NCBI RefSeq assembly: GCF_900700375.1
Contig: NC_041726.1
Location: 10,270,373 to 10,334,372 of the forward strand
Source of the DNA: Denticeps clupeoides
Taxonomy: Eukaryota; Chordata; Actinopteri; Clupeiformes; Denticipitidae
Length of the DNA: 64,000 bases
Direction: 5' to 3'
Shown here: in pieces, positions 1 through 13,577 of the stretch
How the letters are laid out: every line of letters starts with the position of its first letter
Numbering within the stretch: position 1 is the stretch's first letter
Position numbers and translations under genes: made by a program
Notes under the pieces: model-generated
Seen by the model: the letters and a program-made list of their open reading frames with translations, nothing else
Told to the model about the DNA's origin: nothing
Database searches by the model: none

Positions 1-876
1 CTGTGCACAGAGGGACTCTGGAGCTCCTACAGAGTGACCATCAGGTTCTTGGTCACCTCCCTGACTAAGGCCCTTCTCCCCTGATCTCTCTGTTTAGGTG
101 GCCGGTCAGCTCTAGCAAGAGTCCTGGTGGTTTCGAACTTCTTCCACTTGCGATGATGGAGGCCACTGTGCTCACTGGGAAAATGAGCACGTCAGCAGAT
201 TTGTGGCTGGAGACAATATTGTCTCGGAGGTCTACAGACAAATCCTTTGACTTCATGCTTGGTTTGTGCTCTGACATGATCTGTCAACCATGGGACCTTA
301 TATAGACTTTCAAAAACAGGTACAATCAACTGTTTTTCTAAAGCATGGACTCCAATTATTGGAGTCCAACTATTGGGGCAGTGGTGGCCTATTGGGGTAG
401 TGGTGGCCTAGCGGTTAAGGAAGCGGCCCCGTAATCAGAAGGTTGCCGGTTCGAATCCCAAGGTGCTACTGAGCAAAGCACCGTCCCCACACACTGCTCC
501 CCAAGTGCCTGTCATGGCTGCCCACTGCTCACTCAGGGTGATGGGTTAAATGCAGAGGACAAATTTCACTGTGTGCTGTGCTGCTTTGTATCACATGTGA
601 CAATCACTTCACTTTATTATTATTATTATTATGTATAATTAAGCTGCAGAAACATTTCAAGGATGATTGTCAAACATTTCAATTCCTATGTTCTTATGTA
701 CATCTTTTAATAAATTTGTCAAAACCTCAGGTAAACTTTTTTCACGTTGTCATTATGGGGTGTTGGGAAAAAAATCCTGATGGGAAAAAATAATTTAATC
801 TATTTTGGGAAAAGGCTGTAACATGTGGAAATGTGGAAAAAGGGATACGATGTGAATACTTTCTAGATGCACTGTG
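1..876 (-). mobile_element. Tc1-like DNA transposon remnant, cut by the window edge
   Basis: A minus-strand reading frame at 65-277 keeps the start of a Tc1-type transposase: a stretch like MSEHKPSMKSKDLS, then VSTVASII and NREIRGEG. These are pieces of the helix-turn-helix DNA-binding region with the part between them deleted. The outer end at about 690-876, with AT-rich runs and a final CTAGATGCACTGT, looks like the terminal repeat of such elements. A SINE-A copy sits inside it. The element is degenerate and continues left of the window, so its true length is unknown. Confidence 0.7.
388..640 (+). repeat. SINE-A copy (tRNA-derived)
   Basis: The head carries a box-A-like TGGCCTAGCGGTTAAG and a box-B-like GGTTCGAATCC. 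A body follows that contains CACTGCTCACTCAGG and GGGTTAAATGCAGAGGAC, and the tail ends in (ATT)n. The same body recurs at least seven more times in the window on both strands. This copy is the most complete and can serve as the local reference. It lies inside the Tc1-like remnant, so it inserted later. Confidence 0.85.
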
Positions 877-887
877 CACTGGCACAG

Positions 888-1440
888 ACAACAAATATTC
901 AGATACACACACACACACATACACATTCAGATGGTTGTGTGTAGTTGTGTGTCTCTGAACCTATTGTTCCCATGGCTTTGTGGGCCTGAATGGCCCGTTT
1001 GATGACGAGGGCACATGCTGTCCTGGTTTTTGAACAGATGGATGCTAATCTCCTCCAACCCATCCAGCCCCAACTCTCCACTCGACCTCAATTCCTGGCG
1101 GGCAGCGCTGCACTCCAGACACAAGGAGGCGCCACTCAGGTAACACACACACACAAACTCACACAAACACACACACGCAAACACACACAAACACACAGAC
1201 ACAAATACAACATTTTAATCACCAGAAAAGCTGCAGGGCGTGACCCACATTTCCAACCAGAGAGGATTAGTGGTGCCGGTGACCCCCTGACCTTCTGTCT
1301 GGTGCCTTCTGTGCTCATCCTCTTCATCATCATCATCAACAGGTCGCAGCCCCGCTTTGTGCAGGCGGATCCCTGATTGTTCTGTATTGCAGTGATGGTT
1401 TAGTTTTGGTCGTGAGGAACCTCTACAGAAGGAGGAGGAG
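888..1440. other. Stretch without a recognised gene
   Basis: I see a non-repetitive block at about 950-1140 that stays open in several frames, then an (AC)-rich run at about 1142-1205. A GT splice donor follows a CAG at about 1138, so a small upstream exon cannot be excluded. None of the translations is recognisable, and I do not call a gene. Confidence 0.4.
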
Positions 1441-1660
1441 GAGGACGGCGGTCCGGGTCTGGACCAATCAGGCTGCAGGTCGCTCATGAATATTAAATCC
1501 GCGCCGCCGCCTCCCGCGGGATAACGGCCCGGTTTGGAGGAGGGTGTGGCACCGGAAGCAGGAGCTGCGCGGGACCGCGGTCGTGTAGGTTCTTATTGTC
1601 GTTTGCTTGTGTTTCGCGGCTTTTGACGCGGAGTGAAACTTTGTGAGCTTTTCGCTTGTG
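1440..1660 (+). promoter_or_regulatory. ddah2: CpG-rich promoter and probable noncoding first exon of ddah2
   Basis: A CCAAT box (GGACCAATCAGG, about 1462-1473) is followed by a CpG-dense block with GCGCCGCCGCC and GGACCGCGG. A good splice donor, GTAAGC, lies near 1659. The coding exon downstream has an acceptor-like CTCCAG near 2613. A noncoding exon of about 100 bp spliced to the ATG exon is the simplest reading. The exact start site is not determined. Confidence 0.5.
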
Positions 1661-1892
1661 TAAGCGCGGGGGGAAGTCGGGATCGGGATCTGGGAATATG
1701 GGGGATGGGAAGGGAAGTGCGCGCACACGAGGACGGGAAAGTTGGCGGGTTCCTTTGTTGACAGCAGAGAAGAGAAGAACCCGGCTCTGTTCGGTTCTTT
1801 CCTGGGATCCGCTGTTGGGCTTGTGAGGAACTTTCCACGCAGCGTGGCGGTTCTCCTGTAAAATCTCGGAACAGCAGGAAAGTCCGCGCGCG

Positions 1893-1893
1893 C

Positions 1894-1941
<48 letters not shown>

Positions 1942-2076
1942 GTGACGTGCTGCGGTGTGACAGAATTTGTTAGAAACCGGGTCGCACAGCCATCCCTGTT
2001 CTGTGTTCTTATTGGTTAGTCACCAGGAGCGTCCTGTATGTGTCATCAGTGTCATTGTGAAGCAGCATCATCATCA

Positions 2077-2114
<38 letters not shown>
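1893..2114. repeat. (GT)n and (ATT)n microsatellites
   Basis: A pure (GT)n tract runs from about 1896 to 1940, and an (ATT)n tract ends near 2114, just before a SINE-A head. Both lie in the presumed first intron of ddah2. Confidence 0.9.
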
Positions 2115-2116
<2 letters not shown>

Positions 2117-2430
2117 GTTGGGGCAGTGGTGGCCTAGTGGGTAAGGAAGCGGACCTGTAATCGGAAGGTTGCGGCAATGTGCCGCGAGGTCCCCCTGATA
2201 GGGGTCACCCTCTAATCTGAAGGATTATGGCCTTCTTCAAAACTGTCTGCTTTGTCATTATTGTCATTATGATGCACGGCACACAGTGCACACAACAAAA
2301 TGAGCAGTGGGCAGCCATGACAGGCGCCTGGGGAGCAGAGTGTGGGGGCCTCAGTGGCACCTTGGCGGTTCGGGATTTGAACCTGCAACCTTCCGGGTAC
2401 AAGTCCACCTTCTAACCAGCTAGGGGTCAT
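2117..2430. repeat. Two SINE-A pieces in opposite orientation
   Basis: At 2117-2185 there is a plus-strand SINE-A head (GGCAGTGGTGGCCTAGTGGG). At about 2262-2430 there is a minus-strand copy, seen as reversed GTGGGCAGCCATGACAGGCG and a reversed box B. The pieces face each other about 75 bases apart and could pair as a hairpin in the ddah2 transcript. Confidence 0.75.
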
Positions 2431-2651
2431 ATATCGTTTCAGTGTCAGTGACTGGAGCCAGGCCTGGTGAATATCCGTGGACTGGGCAGAGCAGGAGAAG
2501 AGAAAGTCGGCCCCCCACCTCGCCCGGAATGTTCTGTATAAGGGCCAGACTCCCTGTAGAGCAGCCCTCTCAGTCCAGAAGAGCCTGTTAGTCCAAGTCT
2601 GCCAGTATCTCCAGACCGACTCCACCACTACAAACGTCTACACCCAGGGGC

Positions 2652-4786
<2,135 letters not shown>

Positions 4787-5339
4787 CCCCGCCCCGTCGT
4801 TCCAGTGTGTTCTACAGCCTGGTTGTGTTGTTTTTGTGGAGTAAAGTATGTTCCGTGTGCAGCACACTCGCTGTTCCTGTGTTTTACTACGGAGACATCA
4901 TCAGAGTTCAATTCAAACCTCTCAAACTGCACCACTAAAACGCAGGCGGTACTGCATCAGGTTACTCGCATTTATTAAAAAAAAAAAAAAATGTACGGTA
5001 TACGGCTTCCTACTCATCCACATGAAATAAGATGGATGGAAAATGGTGATTACTAGTAATCTAGTTGATGGTGACATGGTAACCTAGTCGTACTAGTTCA
5101 GAGTTTTCTGGGTTTAAGGACATGTTCTGTTCTATGTAGATTTAGTTGGTCCCCTTGATAATCAGGTTTTACATCAGAATGTGGGTTCTGTATACTGTTC
5201 ACCTTTGTATTGAATGTATAAATAAAATAGATCCTGAATACGACTCGTCTGACATTCATACACGAGGGCGGAAAAAAAAAAAGAAAAACGAAGAGACTGA
5301 AATATGAGATTCCTCCATTTTTATTTCTCCTCAAGCATT

Positions 5340-6733
<1,394 letters not shown>

Positions 6734-7188
6734 CCTACGGACATGGGTAAAGTTCCCATTACAGAGGAGAATTAGCTGGCTGATGGTAAGACATGAAAAC
6801 TTGGGACAAGGGGATGTTAATCAGATTTTTGAGGTTTTTACATGACTTTGTAGAATCGTTTTATAGCCTCTTATTTCATACACGGGGTTGCTTTAAGACG
6901 ATTGACAATGTTTAAAACAATCGACGACATCCGATGGAATAGTCTCTTGTAGAGAAACGGCTGGGCCACGCAGTGCAGGCTACAGGAACGCCGCTATCCA
7001 GTTAGCCTCCATGCTAGCTAGCTCATGTGAACGAGAGCGATCTGTACAAAATTCACCGTCGTCGTCTACACCCGTCTTGAATACCGACCCGCGTTATTCT
7101 CAGGAAAGTGTTACGGAACAAATCATAGTGGAAACCGACGTCTTTCTGTGTGATTAGCAGACTGAATTTGTAAAAGAACGGAACTCAC

Positions 7189-7310
7189 TCGTCCTAGCCG
7201 CTCCACACCACACTTCTCAGCGACGGAAAAGGGCCGCATGGCGGCACCTCGCGAACATAACCCTGCCAGCGCAACCGCTTCCGGTGCAGAGGGCTCTTGG
7301 GAGTTGTAGT
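7189..7310 (-). promoter_or_regulatory. rps5: rps5 core promoter with TOP-type start
   Basis: On the minus strand the first exon begins near 7232 with CCCTTTTCCGTCGC. This is a 5' terminal oligopyrimidine tract of the kind that places ribosomal-protein mRNAs under mTOR control. The exon ends at a GTGAGT donor at 7188. Upstream lie an ETS-type CTTCCGG (about 7279) and an ACTACAACTCCCAAG element (about 7292-7309) resembling the ZNF143/THAP11 site. Confidence 0.75.
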
Positions 7311-7473
7311 TTTTTTTTTTCTCTCACTACCTCTTCAACTCTTCAAATTAGCTTTGTTGTAATTTCAGCTTCGTACACGTTAGACAGTACATCGGTGTTG
7401 CCAGATGTACAATGATGATGGTATCTCTGTTTTAATCTGGCTGCGCAGACACAACAACAACAAACACAACATT

Positions 7474-7648
7474 TGGGGCAGTGGTGACCTAGCGGTTAAG
7501 GAAGCGGCCCCGTAATCAGAAGGTTGCCGGTTCCCCAGGCGCCTGTCATAGCTGCCCACTTCTCACTCAGGGTGATGGGTTAAATGCAGAGGACAAATTT
7601 CACTGTGTGCTGTGTTGCTGTGTATCACATGTGACAATCACTTCACTT
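7474..7648 (+). repeat. SINE-A copy, internally shortened
   Basis: It has the same head (GGGGCAGTGGTGACCTAGCGG) and tail (CACATGTGACAATCACTTC) as the copy at 388. The middle, from box B to the CCCCAGGCGCCTGTC part, is deleted. It lies between rps5 and ppt2. Confidence 0.85.
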
Positions 7649-7664
7649 TTTTTTTTTTTAAACA

Positions 7665-8240
7665 TGTATTTCTCCTATGGCCTGAAATCACATACAGTAT
7701 GGGCTTTGACAGGCCTTACATTTGATATCCCACACTTGACCCTATGCACACAAGGAAATGCATCTGGTGGTATCTTCATTGGACTCCTCAAAGTTTACAA
7801 AGATACGCCAGGGCAAGGCCATTAAGCGATTTATAGGTCCGGGGAGTTTCCTGGCCATGAACCCAAAATTTCAAAGATTTGTTCCCTGAGTTACTTAGCT
7901 CTCACTTTGGCCTTATGGCACTGGACTCCATTATGCTGGAAAGGTTCTTGTTCTTCACCAAACTGTTCTTGGATGGTTGAGAGAAGTTGCTGTCAGAGGA
8001 TGTTTTTGTACCATTCTTTATTCGGCTGTGTTCTGAGGCAAAAGCCCACTCCCTTGGACGAGAAGCAGCCCCAAACATGAATGGTCTCAGGATGCTTTAC
8101 TGTTGGCAAGAGACAGGACTGATGGTGGCGCTCACCTTTTCTTCTACAGAAAGCCATTTTTCGAGATGCTCCAAACAATTAATGGTTGATTTAGGTGTAG
8201 CAATATCCTTGCCTGTGAAGCTGTAGTGGAAAATTGCATT
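7665..8240 (-). mobile_element. Tc1-like transposase remnant
   Basis: Minus-strand frames hold pieces of a Tc1/mariner catalytic domain. HPETIHVWGCFSSKGVG followed by NKEWYKNIL is at 7993-8178, and a degraded ILGSWPGNSPDL-like piece is near 7830-7860. Several frame changes and stops separate the pieces, so it is inactive. No terminal repeats were recognised. Confidence 0.65.
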
Positions 8241-8654
8241 TTTGTATATTTCTTCCATGTACATACAACAGTGTGTTTTGACTTAGTATTTGCAGGAATT
8301 AGTTTGTGATTTTGGAAGGTCAGCTTAATCTTCTGCTTCAGTAAAAACAGCAGGATGGAAAAACATGCTTATCAGGGTTTCTGTGAGCTGGCCACAGAAG
8401 GAGCATAGGGGTGAGATATAAATGCATGTGTGTACCTTAGTCAGTTTCTGGAATTGGAATTATTGGAATTGCATGTAGCTTCTCAGAAACAGCCAGAAGG
8501 GCAGTCTCAGTAGAATAACCTGCTCTGAAGCCAGACAGGTTGGAATCTACTAGGTTTAGAAGCACTTTAGAAAGAAACGAGAGCAGAGACATGGGTCGGA
8601 AGTTGTTGATGTGTCCTGTTCAGAGGTGTGAAATCTAGAAGCTTTTATTTTTAT

Positions 8655-9040
8655 TATGCACCTCAAGCGCCTTTTCTCTGTCTTGCCGTGAGGTGGTGGA
8701 ATGAACTCGTCCTCAAGGTCAGAACAGCACAGTCACGGAGTATTTTCAAACGGCATCTTAAAATCTTCCTCTTTAGAGAATAGTTAGATTAACTTGTAAC
8801 TTTCTTATAGTCTGACATATGCAAGAAAAACCTACAAAAGCGTGAATAAAATTATTGTATCCATGGTTGAGTCCTAGTGAACCAGAACTGACTACTTCAT
8901 TAATGGTAATGTGACAGCAGACGTTGACGTCTGCCAAAAGGCGAAAGCACAAATGCAAAACGTGCTTGTAAATGAATGCCAATGCACACACAGGTAGAAA
9001 AGTAAGAAAAAAAAAAAAAAAAAAAAAAAAAACACACACC
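8655..9040 (+). repeat. Dispersed repeat with a LINE-like tail, then an A-rich run
   Basis: The block containing TTCAAACGGCATCTTAAAATC and CTTCCTCTTTAGAGAATAG recurs at about 58670-58815 with roughly 80 percent likeness by eye. In the second copy it encodes FKQKLKTFLFREYSD, a type of ending seen in fish LINE or repeat proteins. A run of about 25 A follows at 9007-9032. The family is not certain. Confidence 0.5.
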
Positions 9041-9764
9041 ACAAAAGTTTCAAGTTTGTATTTTAAAAGCATATCAAATTTTGAACGGATGACTTTTTAA
9101 GTCCCAGACCCCCCCCCTCCTTACAAACGATTTAAAACTTTAAAAACTTTGAAGGAACACCTTCGAGACCTACTGCATTTTCATTTTAACGACAACGTTT
9201 TTCATAACTAACACAGACCATAAAATAAAAGAGGAAATGAGCTCTTTTATGGTTAGTGATCTATAAAACAACATGGAGGCATTATTAAAACACACACACA
9301 CACACAAACACTGGAATTATATCAAGGCCCTGAACATGTATAATAGTTCCAGTTTTGTGTGCTACGTGAACCATCCCTGGCGTAATACCGTTCCGATTTC
9401 TCCTGAAGGCAGAACGCTGCTACGGCTTTTCCCTTTTCTTCATCCTTCTCCCTTGGCCCTTTCGCACGTGGGGTTTGCAGTTGAATGTAAGGCGTGGTTT
9501 CTACGCGGCAGCGTGAGACGTCGAGCTTCGTATAAAACACACATGGGTCAGAAAGTAAGACTGTTACGTTTGTTTCCATGGGAACAATGTTATTCAGGTA
9601 CTGTGTTCTACTGCTTCTCTCACACACACCAGCTACTGTGTAATATGCGAGGATATGAACGTTTCACGCTCGCTACGTGACGATATGTTTCATATTAGAC
9701 TTTAAAAACATGTAGAAAATGTTGCATTGACTGTGTGCATCAGATGTTCTCCGCGGTGCGGCTT

Positions 9765-11036
9765 CTACGTCAGCCACTTCTCCATGCAGGTGGTGAACAC
9801 CGTCTCGTTGGAGTGCCACATGACGTGCTCCACGCCGGCCATGGAACACAGGACCAGGTCCCCGCGGCCGTACAGCGTCTTCAGACCGAACGTGTCCCTG
9901 AGGAACACCTGCGGACGACAGGAGAAAAACGTGCGGTCAGGGTGGACACTTCCGAACGGGAGCAACAGGAGCACGTGACTTTACTCACATCCTGGTTCTT
10001 CATGTCCACAACCGTCTCGTTTGTATCAAAAAACCCAAACTGGCTGCAGAAAAGAATATATATGCACATGGTGAGAAACGGAAATGGGAGATATTTGTAG
10101 ATCCAGATGTTTCCAGGTGCGCCCACCTGGACTGCCACGGTGTGATCACACCATCATCAGGCCCGCCGATTAACACCAGCTTCCTGATGCGCAGGAAGTT
10201 GTTCTTCCACACTGCCGGGGGGAGAGAGCGGCGTGAGGTGATGGATCTACTACCACTCTGTCCCACCAGGGGACTGGTCACTACTGTGAGTGTAAAACGT
10301 GGGTGGGGACTTACGCGTCGCATTGGGGTTCGGCCTCTCGCTGTTCAAGACGGCCAGGAAGTCGCTGCTGTTGACGTACATCTCCTTGTGATGGGGGTCT
10401 TCAAGAAACCAGGGAGGGAGCATATTACAATCGTTATATACAATAGAACTCTGTTATTATATATTAATGCACTGTTCCATTTTGCACAGCAACATTTGGA
10501 CTATTTTACTTCGCAAATGTATTATTAATTTAGCGCCGTCTGTCTCGTCCTTGTCTACACGGTTTAGTTAAATGTTACTCTTGCACCGCCTGTGTCCCCT
10601 GTTTGCACCTTATCTAGCCCACACATGTCACACATGTGCACTTTCTCAGTACGTAACTTTTTCCTAATCGTTCAAAGGTTCCGTGTAGCACCAGGTTCTG
10701 GAGAAACATTGTTTCACTATGTACCGTCTAATGACAGTATTTAGCTGAAATGACAATAAAGCGCATCTTCAACATACAAGTAGCAAAAGCAGCATTGCTA
10801 CCAGTAAAGAAATAAATCAGAGGACTGAAGACACTCCTCTGATATGCAGCTTTAAAAGCCCAGACAAGGCCTCACCGTTCCAGTAGTTGCAGATGGAGAT
10901 CCTCTGGCCTACAGACGTGTAGCAGACGTGGTAAATTTTGGACTTGACGAACTGTGGGAACAGGTACTTCAGGTAGTCCGTGTCTGGAGGGGGACATTTT
11001 TGCGGAAATGAGAGATGGAGCAGCAGTGACATTATG

Positions 11037-11070
<34 letters not shown>

Positions 11071-11911
11071 TGCAACAGTCTGCACACCAAAACAACAAAC
11101 ATTTTTACATTTGATAGTTACTTTCTGTTATATTTATAGATCCAAGTATATGGTAAAAAAAATATATGTGGCTAATCTTTTCCACACAATAATAAGTAAT
11201 TAAGCCGTGAAAACCCCCCAAACTGCATTACAGTGAAACCAGCTACTCGATTTGGTAATAGCAGATAACATGGCAACATGGGAGAAGCTCCACAGCAACA
11301 TAAAAGTCGTTGTGATGTGTCCTCTGCATTTAACCATCACGCTTGGTGAGCAGTGTGTGGGGACGGCCCCTTGATCAAGGGGACCTCAACTTTTTGAACC
11401 TACAACCTTTATTTGTTCCTGCCCGGTTTCGAACTGGGGACCGTTCACGTGTGAGGCGAACGTGATGACCACTACACTACAGAAACCTGGGTGTAGCGGG
11501 AGAAGCTCCACGGCAACATAAACTCTGCAGAAGGAGAACCCACCTCCATACTGGCCGGCCTGCGGGGACGACAGTGAGATGAAGGAGTGGACGTTGTGGT
11601 CTGAGAGGATGGAGAGGATTCCTCTACACACCAATCCACCTGGCAGAGAGCGAGAGGGAGGAAGTTTGATTCCTTTTCACGCGAAGGCCGTGTTCCTGTG
11701 TAAAATCCGGACGGAACCTGCATCAACCTTGCGAGTAGCAGATGAGGTGGAGACCGTCTGCTGCATTCTGCATGATGGGGTAAATGGCGTCCTTGAATCC
11801 CTCCACCTGCTTCCACAGCGGCTGCAGACTGGCGCTGCGATCAAACAGGTCGATCACAGACACGTTGGTTCCAGGGTGAGTCTGAAGAACAAGAAATACA
11901 CAAATGACACA

Positions 11912-11946
<35 letters not shown>

Positions 11947-12651
11947 TCTCTCTCTCCCTCTCTCTCTAACACTCTCTCTCTCTCTCTCTCTAACAAACAC
12001 ACACTCTCTCTCTCTCTCTCTCTAACAAACACACACTCTCTCTCTCCCTCTCTCTAACAAACACACACTCTCTCTCTCTCCCTCTCTCTAACAAACACAC
12101 ACTCTCTCTCTCTCTCTCTCTAACAAACACACACTCTCTCTCTCTCTCTCTCTAACAACACACACTCTCTCTCTCCCTCTCTCTAACAAACACACACTCT
12201 CTCTCTCTCTCTCTCTAACAAACACACACTCTCTCTCTCTCTCTCTCTAACAAACACACACTCTCTCTCTCTCTCTCTCTAACAAACACACACTCTCTCT
12301 CTCTCTCTCTCTAACAAACACACACTCTCTCTCTCCCTCTCTCTAACAAACACACACTCTCTCTCTCCCTCTCTCTAACAAACACACACTCTCTCTCCCT
12401 CTCTCTAACAAACACACACACTCTCTCTCTCTAACAAACACACACTCTCTCTCTCTCTAACACACACACACTCTCTCTCTCTAAGGTCCGGGGTAGAGCA
12501 GCTGCAGGTGGGGTCTGACCTGGTTGATGAAGCTGAGCAGGTGGATGAAGTCAGTGGAGCTGTCGAACAGTCCGTGGACGATGACGACGGGTCGGTACCC
12601 GAACGCCGCCGCCAGAACCAGGCACAGACCGAGGACGCAGCGCGGCCACAT
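9765..12651 (-). CDS. ppt2: Palmitoyl-protein thioesterase 2 (lysosomal)
   Basis: This is a secreted or lysosomal alpha/beta hydrolase that removes acyl groups from thioesters. Eight exons on the minus strand (12520-12651, 11728-11881, 11544-11639, 10876-10983, 10315-10398, 10127-10211, 9989-10043, 9765-9908) give 285 residues, against about 302 in human. The N-terminal [18 protein letters not shown] is a signal peptide. HGLFDSS precedes the nucleophile elbow CYSQGG with Ser94. [11 protein letters not shown] supplies the acidic residue (Asp210 or 211), and MWHSNET supplies His270. The catalytic triad is therefore complete. I chose the ATG at 12651 because it starts the signal peptide; the upstream in-frame sequence has no family likeness. 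An ETS-like ACTTCCGG lies near 12787. Intron 1 is a long CT/AC satellite and intron 2 holds a tRNA-Val. In human the gene also lies in the MHC class III region. Confidence 0.96.
11310..11402 (-). repeat. 5'-truncated SINE-A copy, directly after tRNA-Val
   Basis: On the minus strand the tRNA-Val is followed after about 14 bases by a box-B-like GGTTGTAGGTTCAAA, then the SINE-A body (CCGTCCCCACACACTGCTCA and TTAAATGCAGAGGACAC). The first part of the SINE head is missing. Confidence 0.7.
11414..11486 (-). tRNA. tRNA-Val (anticodon CAC), intronic, possibly decayed
   Basis: The 73-base minus-strand sequence starts GTTTCTGTAGTGTAGTGG and carries TTCGCCTCACACGTGAA as the anticodon arm, with CAC as anticodon. 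Box B is GTTCGAAAC. The acceptor stem pairs fully (GTTTCTG with CAGGAAC). The T stem has one A-C mismatch, the anticodon stem has a G-U pair, and I see no T-run terminator downstream, only SINE sequence. It lies in a ppt2 intron on the same strand. It may be a functional gene, a pseudogene, or the head of a composite SINE. Confidence 0.7.
11910..12484. repeat. Compound CT/AC satellite in ppt2 intron 1
   Basis: (CT)n blocks alternate with TAACAAACACACA, repeating about every 30-40 bases for some 570 bases. The transcribed strand is GA- and GT-rich. The tract reaches to within about 35 bases of the donor of ppt2 exon 1 at 12519. Confidence 0.95.
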
Positions 12652-13577
12652 GTTACCGACAAAACAGAGCGCGTAACCCGTGTAGACGCGCCGCGCGAGC
12701 CGCAGCTGCTCTCGGCGCAGTGAACGCGCAGCGCGCGGGTCGCCACTTTTGTTTGTTCCGGTGTCTTGATCACGCCGCGGTCTCGTCACTTCCGGTTTCT
12801 TCCAAGCGTTAAACCCGCAGCGGTTAATGTGGGACACGGAACAATAATTATACATACATATCAATATATTATAATCTGCACTCTGTATTTTACAATATAA
12901 ATATATCATAATCAGTACTCTGTATATTATAAATGTATTATAATCTGCACTCTGTATTTTACAATATTAATATTTTATAATTTTTACTGTATGTATTCCA
13001 ATCTCAGTATACTAAATTCTGTACTGTATCGCTGTTTTACCACCTTTCATCTTCATTTTATATTCTTTCTTGCCACCATCCTCCCTACTCATATTTAAAC
13101 TGGAATAGTTATGTTCTATATAAACAAGATTGCATTGCATTCTGTATAATTTGTGACACAGATTTGAAACCCACGGCCTGCCTCTGATAATTTAAAACAG
13201 ACCAGGCCTTATCTAAGATTTTATTGGACAATAACGACATCTTAACTTGTCCAGATAAAAGGTCTTCGCAGAACACATCACACAAAAACTCAAACACAGA
13301 AAGTCTAAAGGTACTTTTAGCTCCATGAGGCTTTAATGCAGCAGGCTGGTTCAGTAACAACGTGGACCACGATTAAAAAATGGTCCTGAAACATCTGATG
13401 TTTCTTGATTGTACTCATTAGAAAAGCAGAACAAGCTGCACGTGAATATTTATTACAAACTGGATGTGAGGAAAGCTGGAAAAAGCATCGTTTCAACACC
13501 GCAAACACCACGGCGTCCTCCAGAACCGGCTGACGAGACAACGACCTCCACCCAGCCAGGGCTCCAACCAATCGGCG

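Noticed and set aside
990-1376. A 128-residue plus-strand frame upstream of ddah2
   Set aside because: It crosses an (AC)n tract, has no recognised domain, and overlaps open frames on the other strand.
8990-9040. Possible processed-gene poly(A) tail
   Set aside because: The A-run follows a dispersed repeat tail rather than a coding sequence, so it more likely marks a retroposon end.
12481-12909. Upstream in-frame extension of ppt2 before MWPRC
   Set aside because: The extension lacks family likeness and would bury the signal peptide.
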